From assembly GCA_041394285.1 (NCBI GenBank), contig JAWKIL010000001.1, positions 744,001 through 808,000 of the forward strand: a stretch of 64,000 nt of DNA. The letters run 5' to 3'. The position numbers were made by a program, and so were the translations under genes. This DNA comes from CADEDH01 sp041394285 (GTDB lineage Bacteria > Actinomycetota > Acidimicrobiia > Acidimicrobiales > SZUA-35). Of this stretch, positions 8,990 to 17,492 are shown piece by piece (within the stretch, counting starts at the first letter, position 1; each line of letters opens with the position of its first letter). The notes under the pieces are model-generated. The model saw only the letters and a program-made list of their open reading frames with translations. It did no database searches and was not told where the DNA came from.

Positions 8990-8995
8990 TAAGTT
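8990..8995 (+). promoter_or_regulatory. -10 box of the PEP-mutase family gene (leaderless)
   Basis: TAAGTT, then 6 nt, then the ATG at 9002. It starts 3 nt after the second unit of the tandem repeat. Confidence 0.6.
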
Positions 8996-9001
8996 GCGGC
9001 C

Positions 9002-9883
9002 ATGACCGCCCGTACCCAGTTCCGCCACGCCCTCGCCGGGCCCGACCCCGTCTTCGCCCCCCTCACGCTCGACCCGCTCAGCGCCCGCATGGTGGAGCAG
9101 GCCGGGTTCGGGGCCGGCTACCTGAGCGGTGGGGCCCTGGGCTTCCAGTACGCCGTGGGCGAGGCCCTGCTCACCGTGACCGAGGTGGCCGACGCCGCCC
9201 GCCGGATCACCGCCCGATCCGGCCTGCCGCTGATCGTGGACGGCGGCATCGGCTTCGGCGACGCCGTGCACATGGCGCGGGCCACCTGGGAGCTGGAGGC
9301 CACCGGGGCCGCCGCCGTCGAGTTCGAGGACCAGGTGGCCCCCAAGCGGCTCCACCATCACGTCGGCGTGGAGCACCTGGTGCCCACGGAGGAGATGGTG
9401 GGCAAGCTCACCGCCGCGGCCGAGGCCCGCAACGACGCCGACTTCCTGATCATCGCCCGCACCGGCGGCTTCCGCCACGAGGGCTTCGAAGCCGGCGTGG
9501 AGCGGCTGGCCGCCTACCGCGACGCCGGGGCCGACGTGCTGATGGCCTTCGTCCGGCGCGACGAGATGGCCCCCCTGGGCCAGCTGGTGGCCGAGCGGTT
9601 CGGCGCCCCGCTGGCCACGATCACCTCCCTCGACACCCACACCGCCGACGAATGGCGGGAGCGGGGCTGGCACCTCGTCATCGACGCCTTCACCACCCAG
9701 GCGCTGGCCATCTCGGCCGCCCGGGACGCCTACCAGCGGTTCCAGGCCGAGGGGAAGACGGGGGTCACGGTGGACGCCATGGGCCTCCACGGCGAGCTCG
9801 TCGGCATCTGCGGGCTGGAGCCCCTGCTCGACGTGGAGCGGGCCACCACCGAACGCGACACCCCACCCGGCTCGGGCCACTGA
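9002..9883 (+). CDS. Isocitrate lyase/PEP mutase superfamily protein
   Basis: TIM-barrel enzyme of 293 aa, probably Mg-dependent and acting on a 2-oxo or carboxylic acid. Family features: the metal-site aspartates in VDGGIGFGD (80-87) and FEDQVAPKR (108-116). In isocitrate and methylisocitrate lyases the segment reads K-K/R-C-G-H; here it is KRLHHH (115-120), so the catalytic cysteine is absent. That argues against lyase activity and for a hydrolase or decarboxylase such as the oxaloacetate decarboxylase branch, or an unknown reaction (inference). Its stop overlaps the next start by one base (TGATG). Confidence 0.85.
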   Translation: MTARTQFRHALAGPDPVFAPLTLDPLSARMVEQAGFGAGYLSGGALGFQYAVGEALLTVTEVADAARRITARSGLPLIVDGGIGFGDAVHMARATWELEATGAAAVEFEDQVAPKRLHHHVGVEHLVPTEEMVGKLTAAAEARNDADFLIIARTGGFRHEGFEAGVERLAAYRDAGADVLMAFVRRDEMAPLGQLVAERFGAPLATITSLDTHTADEWRERGWHLVIDAFTTQALAISAARDAYQRFQAEGKTGVTVDAMGLHGELVGICGLEPLLDVERATTERDTPPGSGH

Positions 9884-10938
9884 TGACGGGCGCAAGCGCC
9901 GGAGTGGAGCCCATGGCGGGCGTCGTACGCACCACGGCGGTGGGGAGCTGGCCCCCGCCGTTCGGCCAGCGCCCGGCGCTCCGCCCGTTCTGGCGAGGTG
10001 AGGTCACCGAGGACGACCCGGCGGTGGCAACCGCCCTGGCCGCCGCGGCCCGGATCGCCATGGACGAGATGCTGGCCTGCGGGCTCGACCAGATCGCCGG
10101 GGGCGAGGTGTTCGCCCCCGACTTCGTGCACACCGTGCCGCCCCGGCTCACCGGCGTGCGGGCCGAACGGGCCCGGGACGTCAGCCGGGGTCAGCAGGGC
10201 GTGGCCCGCTATGTGGTCACCGGTCCCCTGGGCGCTCCCCGGGGTCTGGGACACGCCGGGGCCTTCACCCGGGAGCGGGCCCTGGAGCCCCGTCTCGACA
10301 AGGCGGCCATCCCCACCGCCTTCACCATCGGCCTGTCGTTCCCCCGCTCCGAGCTGACCGACGCGGTGCTGGAGCAACTCACCGGTCTGGTGCAGGCGGA
10401 GATCGCCGAGGCGGTGGCGGCCGGTGCCGCCGACGTGCAGCTCGATGCCCCGTCCGAGGCCATCGCCTGCATCGAGGGCACGGCCGAGGTGGACCGCCTG
10501 GCCGACCTGATCGCCGCTCCGTTCGAGGGCCTGGGGGCGGCGGCTCCGGTACGGCGCAGCGTCCATTTCTGCCTGGGCGACATCGCCCGCAAGCCGTCGA
10601 CCGAGGTCCAGAACCTGCGGGCCCTGCTGCCCCTGCTCCAGGCGCTCGACGGCCGCATCGACCGGGCCCTCGTGGAATGCTCCTACTCGGGCCAGTGGGA
10701 CGACCGGGCGTTGCTGGCCGACGTACCCCACTCGATCGAGATCGTGGCCGGCATCGGCGACGTCAAGTCGCCCCCGGCCAACCGGGACCACTACCGGCGC
10801 CAGATCGACCAGCTGCTGGCCGTGGTGCCGGCCGAGCGGCTGCTGGTGTCGACGTCGTGCGGCTGCGGCCGGGTGCCCCACGACGACGCCATCCGCCTCA
10901 ACCTCGAGCTCGTGCGAGCCGCCCGTGACGCCGGCTGA
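9883..10938 (+). CDS. MetE-core/UROD-like zinc protein (cobalamin-independent methionine synthase C-terminal family)
   Basis: A 351 aa single barrel related to the C-terminal half of MetE. The zinc ligand pattern is complete: H228-x-C230 in VHFCLGD, E265 in LVECSYSG, and C326 in STSCGCGR. Full-length MetE is about 750 aa, so this is a stand-alone core enzyme. Such proteins activate a thiol, but the methyl donor and acceptor are unknown; some are involved in thiol or sulphur metabolism rather than methionine synthesis (family knowledge). It is translationally coupled to the genes on both sides. Confidence 0.82.
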   Translation: MTGASAGVEPMAGVVRTTAVGSWPPPFGQRPALRPFWRGEVTEDDPAVATALAAAARIAMDEMLACGLDQIAGGEVFAPDFVHTVPPRLTGVRAERARDVSRGQQGVARYVVTGPLGAPRGLGHAGAFTRERALEPRLDKAAIPTAFTIGLSFPRSELTDAVLEQLTGLVQAEIAEAVAAGAADVQLDAPSEAIACIEGTAEVDRLADLIAAPFEGLGAAAPVRRSVHFCLGDIARKPSTEVQNLRALLPLLQALDGRIDRALVECSYSGQWDDRALLADVPHSIEIVAGIGDVKSPPANRDHYRRQIDQLLAVVPAERLLVSTSCGCGRVPHDDAIRLNLELVRAARDAG

Positions 10939-11356
10939 GCCCGGACCGCCCCCACGGCGGGCCCGGTTCCACCACCCCCACCTGTTCGCCGCCGACCTCG
11001 ACGCCACCCTCGCCTTCTACCGGCGCTGGTTCGGGGCCGAGGTGGTGGCCGACCACAGCTTCGCCGGCTCCCGCAACGTGATGGTGATGGTGGGCGACGG
11101 CCACATCAACATCTACGACCAGCCGCCCCGGGACCGGGGCCGTAACGCCGTGCACCACCTCGGCTTCCAGGTCGACGACCTGGCCGGGCTGGTGGTGGAC
11201 ATGGCGGCAGCCGGTATCGAGGTGCGCACGGCCGTCCGGGAGCTGCCCGAGCTCGACTACATCATGATCGAGGGCCCCGACGGGGTGTTGCTCGAGCTGT
11301 TCGAGTACAAGCCCGGTCCGTCCCGGCCCGGGCTCGACCGCTGGTTCGGCTGGTAG
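10925..11356 (+). CDS. VOC (glyoxalase/bleomycin resistance) family protein
   Basis: A 143 aa metalloprotein with the beta-alpha-beta-beta-beta fold repeated twice. Probable metal ligands are H19 (HPHLF), H77 or H78 (VHHLGF) and E124 (LLELFEY), the H/H/E arrangement of extradiol dioxygenases, epimerases and glyoxalases. It starts at GTG 10925 and overlaps the MetE-like gene by 14 nt, so it belongs to that operon. Methylmalonyl-CoA epimerase-like, lyase or dioxygenase function cannot be separated by eye. Confidence 0.82.
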   Translation: MTPAEPGPPPRRARFHHPHLFAADLDATLAFYRRWFGAEVVADHSFAGSRNVMVMVGDGHINIYDQPPRDRGRNAVHHLGFQVDDLAGLVVDMAAAGIEVRTAVRELPELDYIMIEGPDGVLLELFEYKPGPSRPGLDRWFGW

Positions 11357-11443
11357 CCCGCCCCTCCGTCTGGTCGCTGTCACTGGTTGCCACTAGATTC
11401 CCCTGCAGGGATGGGGAGGATCACCCAAGGGGGAATTGCACCG

Positions 11444-13078
11444 ATGACGAACGTGGAAGCCCGGCCGCTCAACGCCGACGAGGCCACCGCCACCTACGAC
11501 GTGATGATCGTGGGCGCCGGCTTCGCCGGCATGTACCTGCTCCACAAGCTGCGGGGCCTGGGGTTCAGCGCCCGGGTGTACGACGCGGCCGGCGGCGTGG
11601 GGGGCACGTGGTACTGGAACCGCTACCCGGGCGCCCGGTGTGACGTGATGAGCATCGACTACTCGTTCTCGTTCGACCCCGAGCTGGAGCAGGAGTGGGA
11701 GTGGTCGGAGAAGTACGCCACCCAACCCGAGATCCTGCGCTACGCCAACCATGTGGCCGACCGCTACGACCTGTGGCCCGACATGCAGTTCGACACCCGG
11801 ATCGAGGCCGCCCACTGGAACGAGGACCTGGGCCGTTGGCTCGTGTCCACCAGCGCCGGCGATCTGGTGTCGGCCGGCCATGTGGTGATGGCGGTGGGAA
11901 CGCTGTCGGCCCCCAAGCTGCCCGAGATCCCCGGGATCGAGACCTATGCGGGGGCCACCTACCAGACGCAGAAGTGGCCCCACGAGGGCGTCGACTTCAC
12001 CGGCAAGCGGGTGGCCGTGATCGGCACCGGCTCGTCGGCCATCCAGTCGATCCCCCTCATCGCCGCCCAGGCCGCTCACACCACGGTGTTCCAGCGCACC
12101 CCCAACTACTCGATGCCGGCCGGCAACCGCCCGCTCGATCCGGCCGAGGTGGCCAAGCTGAAGGCGAACTACCGGGACTACCGCCAGCAGGCCAAGGAGT
12201 CGTTCTTCGGGGTTCCGGTGGAGACCGACCCGCGGACGGCCTTCGAGGTGAGCGAGGAGGAGCGCCAGGCCACCTACCAGGCCGGGTGGGACTCGGGGAA
12301 CCTGGTCGGCCTCATCGGCGCCTACGCCGACATCCTGTTCAACAAGGAAGCCAACGACACGGCGGCGGAGTTCATCCGCAACCAGATCCGCTCGATCGTC
12401 AAGGATCCGGAGACGGCCGAGGCGCTGTGCCCCAAGGACTATCCGGTGGGCACGAAGCGTCCCTGCCTGGACACGAACTACTACGAGACGTTCAACAAGC
12501 CCAACGTGCGGCTGGTCAACCTGCGCAACAACCCGATCACGGAGATCACGCCCCGGGGCATCAAGGTCGGCGGCGAGGAGATCGAGGTCGACGCCATCGT
12601 GTACGCCACCGGGTTCGACGCCATGACCGGCTCGTTCACCCGGGTCGACATCCGGGGAACGGGCGGAACCAAGCTGGCCGAGGAGTGGGCCGACGGCCCC
12701 CGTACCTACCTGGGCCTGGCCATGGCCGGATTCCCCAACTTCTGGGCCGTCACCGGGCCTCAGAGCCCGTCGGTGCTGTCGAACATGATGGTGTCGATCG
12801 AGCAGCACGTGGACTGGATCACCGATTGCCTCGAGTACCTGCGCAGCAACGGGCTCAACACGATCGAGGCCCGGCCCGAAGCCCAGGAGGCCTGGGTGGA
12901 GCACTCGAACGAGATCGGCAACCAGACCCTGTACCCTCTGGCCAACTCGTGGTACATGGGGGCGAACGTGCCGGGCAAGCCACGCGTCTTCCTGCCCTAC
13001 ATCGGGGGATGCGGGCCCTACCGGGAGAAGTGCGACGAGGTGGCGGCCAAGGGCTACGAAGGCTTCAAGCTGGGTTGA
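11444..13078 (+). CDS. Baeyer-Villiger-type flavin monooxygenase
   Basis: FAD/NADPH-dependent monooxygenase of 544 aa, likely inserting oxygen next to a ketone to give an ester or lactone. The FAD site is VGAGFAG (23-29), the first BVMO fingerprint is GGTWYWNRYPGARCD (53-67) and the NADP site is GTGSSA (194-199). The long fingerprint F-x-G-x-x-x-H-x-x-x-W reads YAGATYQTQKW (168-178): F is replaced by Y and the histidine by Q. I start at ATG 11444, preceded by AAGGGGGAA; an earlier in-frame start at 11387 lacks a good site. The next gene encodes an esterase, a classic BVMO partner. Confidence 0.88.
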   Translation: MTNVEARPLNADEATATYDVMIVGAGFAGMYLLHKLRGLGFSARVYDAAGGVGGTWYWNRYPGARCDVMSIDYSFSFDPELEQEWEWSEKYATQPEILRYANHVADRYDLWPDMQFDTRIEAAHWNEDLGRWLVSTSAGDLVSAGHVVMAVGTLSAPKLPEIPGIETYAGATYQTQKWPHEGVDFTGKRVAVIGTGSSAIQSIPLIAAQAAHTTVFQRTPNYSMPAGNRPLDPAEVAKLKANYRDYRQQAKESFFGVPVETDPRTAFEVSEEERQATYQAGWDSGNLVGLIGAYADILFNKEANDTAAEFIRNQIRSIVKDPETAEALCPKDYPVGTKRPCLDTNYYETFNKPNVRLVNLRNNPITEITPRGIKVGGEEIEVDAIVYATGFDAMTGSFTRVDIRGTGGTKLAEEWADGPRTYLGLAMAGFPNFWAVTGPQSPSVLSNMMVSIEQHVDWITDCLEYLRSNGLNTIEARPEAQEAWVEHSNEIGNQTLYPLANSWYMGANVPGKPRVFLPYIGGCGPYREKCDEVAAKGYEGFKLG

Positions 13079-13130
13079 TCCCGGCCGCGCGCGAGATTCG
13101 ACCGAGACCCGAACTGAGAGGAACTAGCGG

Positions 13131-14063
13131 ATGCCGATCGACCCGATAGCGGCGGGGCTGTTGCAGCAGATGGCGGAGGCGGGCATGCCGCCGTTGAACG
13201 AGATGTCGCCGGCCGACGCCCGGCTGGCGGCGGAGGGGTTCCGGGCCCTGGCCGGCGAGCCCGAGCCGGTGGCCGACGTCACCAACCGGACGATCCCGGG
13301 CCCCGGGGGTGACATCCCGGTCCGGATCTACACCCCGGCCGGGGGCGGCAGCTCCCTGGCCTGCCTCGTCTACTATCACGGCGGCGGCTGGGTGCTGGGC
13401 GACATCGAAGGGGTGGACACGATCTGCCGGGCGGTGGCCAACCGGGCGGGCTGCAAGGTGGTGTCGGTCGAGTATCGGCTGGCGCCCGAGCACAAGTTCC
13501 CCGCCCCCTTCGACGACTGCTACGCCACCCTCGAATGGGTGGCGGCCAACGGCGACAGCATCGGGGTCGACACCTCGAAGCTGGCCGTGGGCGGAGACTC
13601 GGCCGGCGGCAACCTGGCCGCCGCCGTGGCTCTCAAGGCCCGCGATGCCGGCGGCCCGGCCCTGTGCCACCAGCTGCTGGTGTACCCGGTCACCAACCAC
13701 GACTACGGCACCGTGTCGTACAGCGACAACGGCGACGGCTACCTGCTCACCCAGGACATGATGAAGTGGTTCTGGGACCACTACCTGAACGACGCCGAGG
13801 AGGGCCGCAACCCGCTGGCCAGCCCCCTGGCGGCCAGCGACCTGAGCGGGCTGCCGTCGGCGTTCGTGATCACGGCCGAGTTCGATCCGCTGCGCGACGA
13901 AGGCGAAGCCTACGCCGCCAAGCTGGCCGAGGCCGGCGTGAACGTGTCGCACCAGCGCTTCGACGGCCAGATCCACGCCTTCTGGCAGATGCCGGGCGTG
14001 TTCCCGGCGGCCCTGGAAGCAGCCGACAAGGCCGCCGCCGAGCTCAAGGCGGCGTTCGCCTGA
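13131..14063 (+). CDS. Alpha/beta hydrolase, hormone-sensitive-lipase (HSL) family esterase
   Basis: Esterase of 310 aa. The HSL oxyanion motif is HGGGW (83-87), the nucleophile S157 sits in GDSAGG, and D252 (EFDPLRDEG) and H282 (QIHAFW) complete the triad. GAGAGGA lies about 9 nt before the ATG. It follows the BVMO gene by 52 nt, so it probably hydrolyses the ester or lactone that enzyme makes (inference from a common pairing). A strong hairpin follows the stop. Confidence 0.92.
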   Translation: MPIDPIAAGLLQQMAEAGMPPLNEMSPADARLAAEGFRALAGEPEPVADVTNRTIPGPGGDIPVRIYTPAGGGSSLACLVYYHGGGWVLGDIEGVDTICRAVANRAGCKVVSVEYRLAPEHKFPAPFDDCYATLEWVAANGDSIGVDTSKLAVGGDSAGGNLAAAVALKARDAGGPALCHQLLVYPVTNHDYGTVSYSDNGDGYLLTQDMMKWFWDHYLNDAEEGRNPLASPLAASDLSGLPSAFVITAEFDPLRDEGEAYAAKLAEAGVNVSHQRFDGQIHAFWQMPGVFPAALEAADKAAAELKAAFA

Positions 14064-14078
14064 GCCCTTCCCGAACGT

Positions 14079-14115
14079 AGGAGCCTGAGCCGCCTCTGAG
14101 GTGGTTCAGGCTCCT
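14079..14115. terminator. Bidirectional hairpin between convergent genes
   Basis: AGGAGCCTGA (14079-14088) pairs with TCAGGCTCCT (14106-14115). The 17 nt between them fold further as CCGCCTC/GAGGTGG, giving an almost continuous stem of about 18 bp. It lies between the ends of the esterase (+) and the dioxygenase beta subunit (-). There is no U-tract on either side, as is usual for high-GC actinobacteria. Confidence 0.7.
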
Positions 14116-14137
14116 CGGCATGCCGGCTGCGGGCCGA

Positions 14138-14671
14138 TCACAACAGGAAGGCCAGGTTGGGCTGGGGCAGCGTCGCTGTCACCAGCTCGACCACCTTCGC
14201 CGCCATCCGCAGCTCGCCGTCGACCCGTCGCAGCGTGTGGCGCACCCGGCCGGGCCACACCCGCAGTTCCTGGGTCGACTGGGCCGCCAGCTCGTAGAGC
14301 ACGAAGTTGGCTGTGGTCCCGTACGTCGTGCCGTCGTCGCTGACGCTGAGCACCTCGATATTGGTGAGCAGGCGCCGCATGACCGAGGCCGGGGTCTGGG
14401 CGTGGCGACTGCCGGTGCCGAGCTGGCGGATGCGGGTGGCGAGCCGGGCCCGGTTGTCGTTGATGTACGACAGCGTCTCGGCCGGGTCGCCCACCGCCGG
14501 ACCGGCCGGCACCCAGTAGTGCATGTCGTCGGTGACGAGGGCTTCCCACTCGGTGTAGCGTGACTCGTCGGCCAGGCGGGCCTCCCGGTACAGGAAGGCC
14601 TCGATCTCCCGCTGCACCTCGGCGCTGCACACCGGGCCGGCGGCCGTGGATGCCGGGGTGGCGCCGGTCAT
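14138..14671 (-). CDS. Aromatic-ring-hydroxylating dioxygenase, beta subunit
   Basis: Small subunit (177 aa, NTF2-like cone fold) of a Rieske non-haem iron dioxygenase. Recognisable family segments are IEAFLYREARLADESRYTEW near the N-terminus and the R-rich core around RLLTNIEV. Its ATG overlaps the alpha-subunit stop by 4 nt, so the two are made together. It is structural rather than catalytic in known systems. No ferredoxin or reductase gene is adjacent. Confidence 0.9.
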   Translation of the reverse strand: MTGATPASTAAGPVCSAEVQREIEAFLYREARLADESRYTEWEALVTDDMHYWVPAGPAVGDPAETLSYINDNRARLATRIRQLGTGSRHAQTPASVMRRLLTNIEVLSVSDDGTTYGTTANFVLYELAAQSTQELRVWPGRVRHTLRRVDGELRMAAKVVELVTATLPQPNLAFLL

Positions 14672-16005
14672 GCGGCACCGCCCGCTGGGCTCGGGGCGGT
14701 CAAGCGGGACGACATGACCCGCCGGTACTGGCGCCAGAATCCCCGGTTGGTCGTCTCGTCCGATACCAGCGCCGCCCGCTCACCGCCGGGCCCGGTCTGC
14801 TCCCGCCGGGCGCCCCGGCTCACGTCGAGCCAGCCCCGGCCCCGGTCGGCCCAGGCCGGACGGGCCCCGGCCAGCGCCCCCTGGATCCGCTCGGCCGTGA
14901 CGGCGTCGTCGGGCACGATGAAAGCGGCCGGGCCCATGGCCGCCTCCGACTGGCGCCGCAGCCTCGTGTTGAAGGCGTCGTCGACGCCCTCCAGCTGCAC
15001 CGCCGTGTGCCAGTGGATCATCTCGGTGGGCGACACCGGCTCGATGATGGCCAGGTTCATCTCGCCCAGGAACAGGTTGGGGAAGACGAGGGCGTGGGGT
15101 GGCCCGTCCCACAGGAGCCGGTGAGCCCGCTCCGGCCCCCGCGCCTCCTCCAGCGCCTGGCAGTACCCGGGCACCCGGTCGGCCGTGGTGCCCAGCCAGG
15201 CCAGGGCGCGGGTGTAGCTGGGCCGGAAGTCGAGCTCCACGTGGCCGTCGCCCCAGTCGACCGCCCGGCTCTGGTTGCCGGTCTCGCCGCCCAGCACCGT
15301 CTCGTTGTAGTAGGTGTCCGGGGTGGCGTCGACCATCGAGGCGTGGACCCAGTTGAGGTGGTAGCCGTCGTTGTCGCTCTCGGGCCACATCTTCCAGTTG
15401 CTCGACACCTTGTGCCCGATCCAGCCCCGGGACACGTCGATCCGGCCGGTGGGGGACAGATCGCACAACCGGTCTATGAGGCCGGTGCCGCCCTCACCCA
15501 GGTGGGTGGCCAGGGGGCCGGCCGAGCCGTCGAGGTTGGCGAACACGAACCCCCGGTAGCTCTCCACCTGGCCCGGGCGGTCGAGGCCGAGGTCGTCCTT
15601 GTCCCGGTCGAATCCGGCCGGGTAGGGGACGGCCACCAGCGTGCCGTCGAGGTCGAAGGTCCAGGCATGGTAGTTGCACTGGAAACGGTTGCTGGTGCCC
15701 CGGGCGGCCCAGCACAGGGCCGTGCCCCGGTGCGAGCACCGGTTGGCCACCACGTGGACGGCCCCCGACCGGTGGCGGGTGAGCAGCACCGGCTCCCGGC
15801 CCAGGCGGCGGCTCACCCAGTCGCCGGGGTTCGGCACCTCGCTCTCGTGGCCCACGAACACCCAGCCCCGGGTGAAGATGGCCTCCAGCTCGTCGTCGAA
15901 CACGGCCGGGTGGTGGTAGAGGCTGCCGTGCACCCGGTCCTCGCTCACCAGCGTGCGGTAGTCGACGGCGGCCGCCGGGCGGTCGCGGGGTTCGGTGCCG
16001 GCCAC
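14668..16005 (-). CDS. Rieske aromatic-ring-hydroxylating dioxygenase, alpha subunit
   Basis: Catalytic subunit of 445 aa. The Rieske [2Fe-2S] site is C90-x-H92 and C110-x2-H113 (NRCSHRG ... CNYHAW), spaced 17 residues apart. The mononuclear iron ligands appear in DNDGYHLNWVH (H216, H221), with the bridging aspartate D213. Start: GTG with CAGGAG 5 nt upstream. The substrate is likely an aromatic acid or related ring, cis-dihydroxylated with O2 (family knowledge). The divergent AraC-family gene, 101 bp away, is the probable regulator. Confidence 0.92.
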   Translation of the reverse strand: MAGTEPRDRPAAAVDYRTLVSEDRVHGSLYHHPAVFDDELEAIFTRGWVFVGHESEVPNPGDWVSRRLGREPVLLTRHRSGAVHVVANRCSHRGTALCWAARGTSNRFQCNYHAWTFDLDGTLVAVPYPAGFDRDKDDLGLDRPGQVESYRGFVFANLDGSAGPLATHLGEGGTGLIDRLCDLSPTGRIDVSRGWIGHKVSSNWKMWPESDNDGYHLNWVHASMVDATPDTYYNETVLGGETGNQSRAVDWGDGHVELDFRPSYTRALAWLGTTADRVPGYCQALEEARGPERAHRLLWDGPPHALVFPNLFLGEMNLAIIEPVSPTEMIHWHTAVQLEGVDDAFNTRLRRQSEAAMGPAAFIVPDDAVTAERIQGALAGARPAWADRGRGWLDVSRGARREQTGPGGERAALVSDETTNRGFWRQYRRVMSSRLTAPSPAGGAA

Positions 16006-16093
16006 GGGGTCTCCTGTCTGTGGGCGTGCCGCTCGATTTCACCTCTACCGGGCCGGGCGGCGCAAACGGGGTCGGACCGTCGGCCCGGTTGGG

Positions 16094-16099
16094 TACGGT
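16094..16099 (+). promoter_or_regulatory. -10 box of the AraC-family gene (leaderless)
   Basis: TACGGT, 7 nt, then ATG at 16107. An open frame runs upstream to 16020, but the promoter position favours the 16107 start. Confidence 0.55.
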
Positions 16100-16106
16100 C
16101 CCGGGG

Positions 16107-16883
16107 ATGGGTTGGTACACCCCGCTGACGCCGCCCCCCGAGCTGGTCGACACCCTGGCCTGCGTGTGGACCGCCACCGTGGAGGGCACGCACCGCCTGG
16201 TGCCCGACGGGTGCCTCGACCTGCTGTGGTTGAGCACCGGCACCGGTCTGCTGTGCGGTCCGGAGACGAGCGCCTGGACGTTCCGGCTGCCCCCGGGAAC
16301 AGACGCCGTCGGCGTGCGGTTCCGGCCGGGGCTGGCCGGGCCCGTGTTCGGCCTGGACGTGTCGGAGCTGACCAACTCCCGGGTGTGGTTGGACGATCTG
16401 CTCGGCGCCGCCCCGTTCCGGCGCCTGGCCGACGAGCTCGGCGACCTGGCCGATCCTCGGGCCGGGCTGAGCGGTCTGACCTCGGCTGTGGGCCGGTGGG
16501 CCAGCGGCCGACGGCCGATCGACCCCTTGGCCCAGCGGGTGGCGGCCGGGCCGTTCACTGCGGCCAGCCTGGCCGCCGACCTGACGCTCACCGCCCGCCA
16601 GGTCCACCGGCGCAGCCTCCGGGCCTTCGGCTACGGGCCCAGCACCCTGGCTCGGCTCATGCGCTTCCAGCGCTTCCTGGCGGTGGCCGCCCACGCCCGG
16701 GGCACCCTGGCCGCAGCCGCCGCCACCGCCGGCTACGCCGACCAGTCCCACCTGGTGCGCGACTGCCGGGCCATCACCGGGCTCACGCCCACGCGGCTCC
16801 TGGCCGAGTGGTTACCCACTTTCCCGGCCGGGTCCGATCCGTACAAGACCGATGCCGCCCGGCCGGCCATGATGCCGGCATGA
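16107..16883 (+). CDS. AraC family transcriptional regulator
   Basis: Regulator of 258 aa. The C-terminal third has two helix-turn-helix motifs: one in FTAASLAADLTLTARQVHRR and one in the region AAAATAGYADQSHLVRDCRA, ending with the AraC tail GLTPTRLLAEW. The N-terminal about 120 residues (PDGCLDLLW ... GVRFRPG) resemble the DUF6597-type sensor of this group. It is divergent from the dioxygenase operon, so control of that operon is likely. Its stop overlaps the next start (ATGA). Confidence 0.9.
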   Translation: MGWYTPLTPPPELVDTLACVWTATVEGTHRLVPDGCLDLLWLSTGTGLLCGPETSAWTFRLPPGTDAVGVRFRPGLAGPVFGLDVSELTNSRVWLDDLLGAAPFRRLADELGDLADPRAGLSGLTSAVGRWASGRRPIDPLAQRVAAGPFTAASLAADLTLTARQVHRRSLRAFGYGPSTLARLMRFQRFLAVAAHARGTLAAAAATAGYADQSHLVRDCRAITGLTPTRLLAEWLPTFPAGSDPYKTDAARPAMMPA

Positions 16884-17461
16884 GCACCGCTGACACTGCC
16901 GACGGGTACCACCACGTGGCCGAGCGCTACCGACAGCTGGCCGACCGTTTCGACCGGGTGGCGGCCGCCGTGGCCGACGACGCCTGGGACAACCCGTCGC
17001 CGTGCGAGGGCTGGACGGCGGCCGACGTCGTCCGCCACGTGGCCGACACCGAGCGGGATCTCGTCGCCCGCCTCGGCCTCGCCGACCTGGCCGAACCGGA
17101 CCCCGACCTTCACCCCCGGGAGGCGTGGCGGGAGGTCAGGCCGGTGGTGGAGGCCCTCCTCGACGACCCCGCCACCGCCGGCCACGCCTACGACGGCCAT
17201 TTCGGCCCCACCACCTTCGCCCAGACGATCGACACCTTCTACTCGCTCGACCTGTTGGTACACGCCTGGGACCTGGCCCGGGCGGCCGGCCTCGCCGATC
17301 TGGAGGCCATGCCGGCCGACGAGGTGACAGCCTGTTTCGAAGCGATGCGGCCCTTCAGTGAGACCCTGCGCACCCCGGGCGTGTGCGGCCCCGAGCTGGA
17401 GCCGCCGGCCGGGGCCGACGAGCAGACCCGGTTCCTGGCTTTTCTCGGCCGCCGGGTGTAG
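16880..17461 (+). CDS. TIGR03086/DinB-like maleylpyruvate isomerase-type protein
   Basis: A 193 aa four-helix-bundle protein. Features of the mycothiol-dependent maleylpyruvate isomerase N-terminal group are visible: NPSPCEGWTAADVVRHVADT (first metal histidine) and LLVHAWDLARAAG (second metal histidine). These proteins may be thiol-dependent isomerases or transferases, but most are uncharacterised (family knowledge). It is coupled to the AraC gene through ATGA, unusual for an enzyme and perhaps linked to its signal. Confidence 0.8.
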   Translation: MSTADTADGYHHVAERYRQLADRFDRVAAAVADDAWDNPSPCEGWTAADVVRHVADTERDLVARLGLADLAEPDPDLHPREAWREVRPVVEALLDDPATAGHAYDGHFGPTTFAQTIDTFYSLDLLVHAWDLARAAGLADLEAMPADEVTACFEAMRPFSETLRTPGVCGPELEPPAGADEQTRFLAFLGRRV

Positions 17462-17492
17462 GGGTTCGGGCCCCGGGAACGATGGAAGGGTC

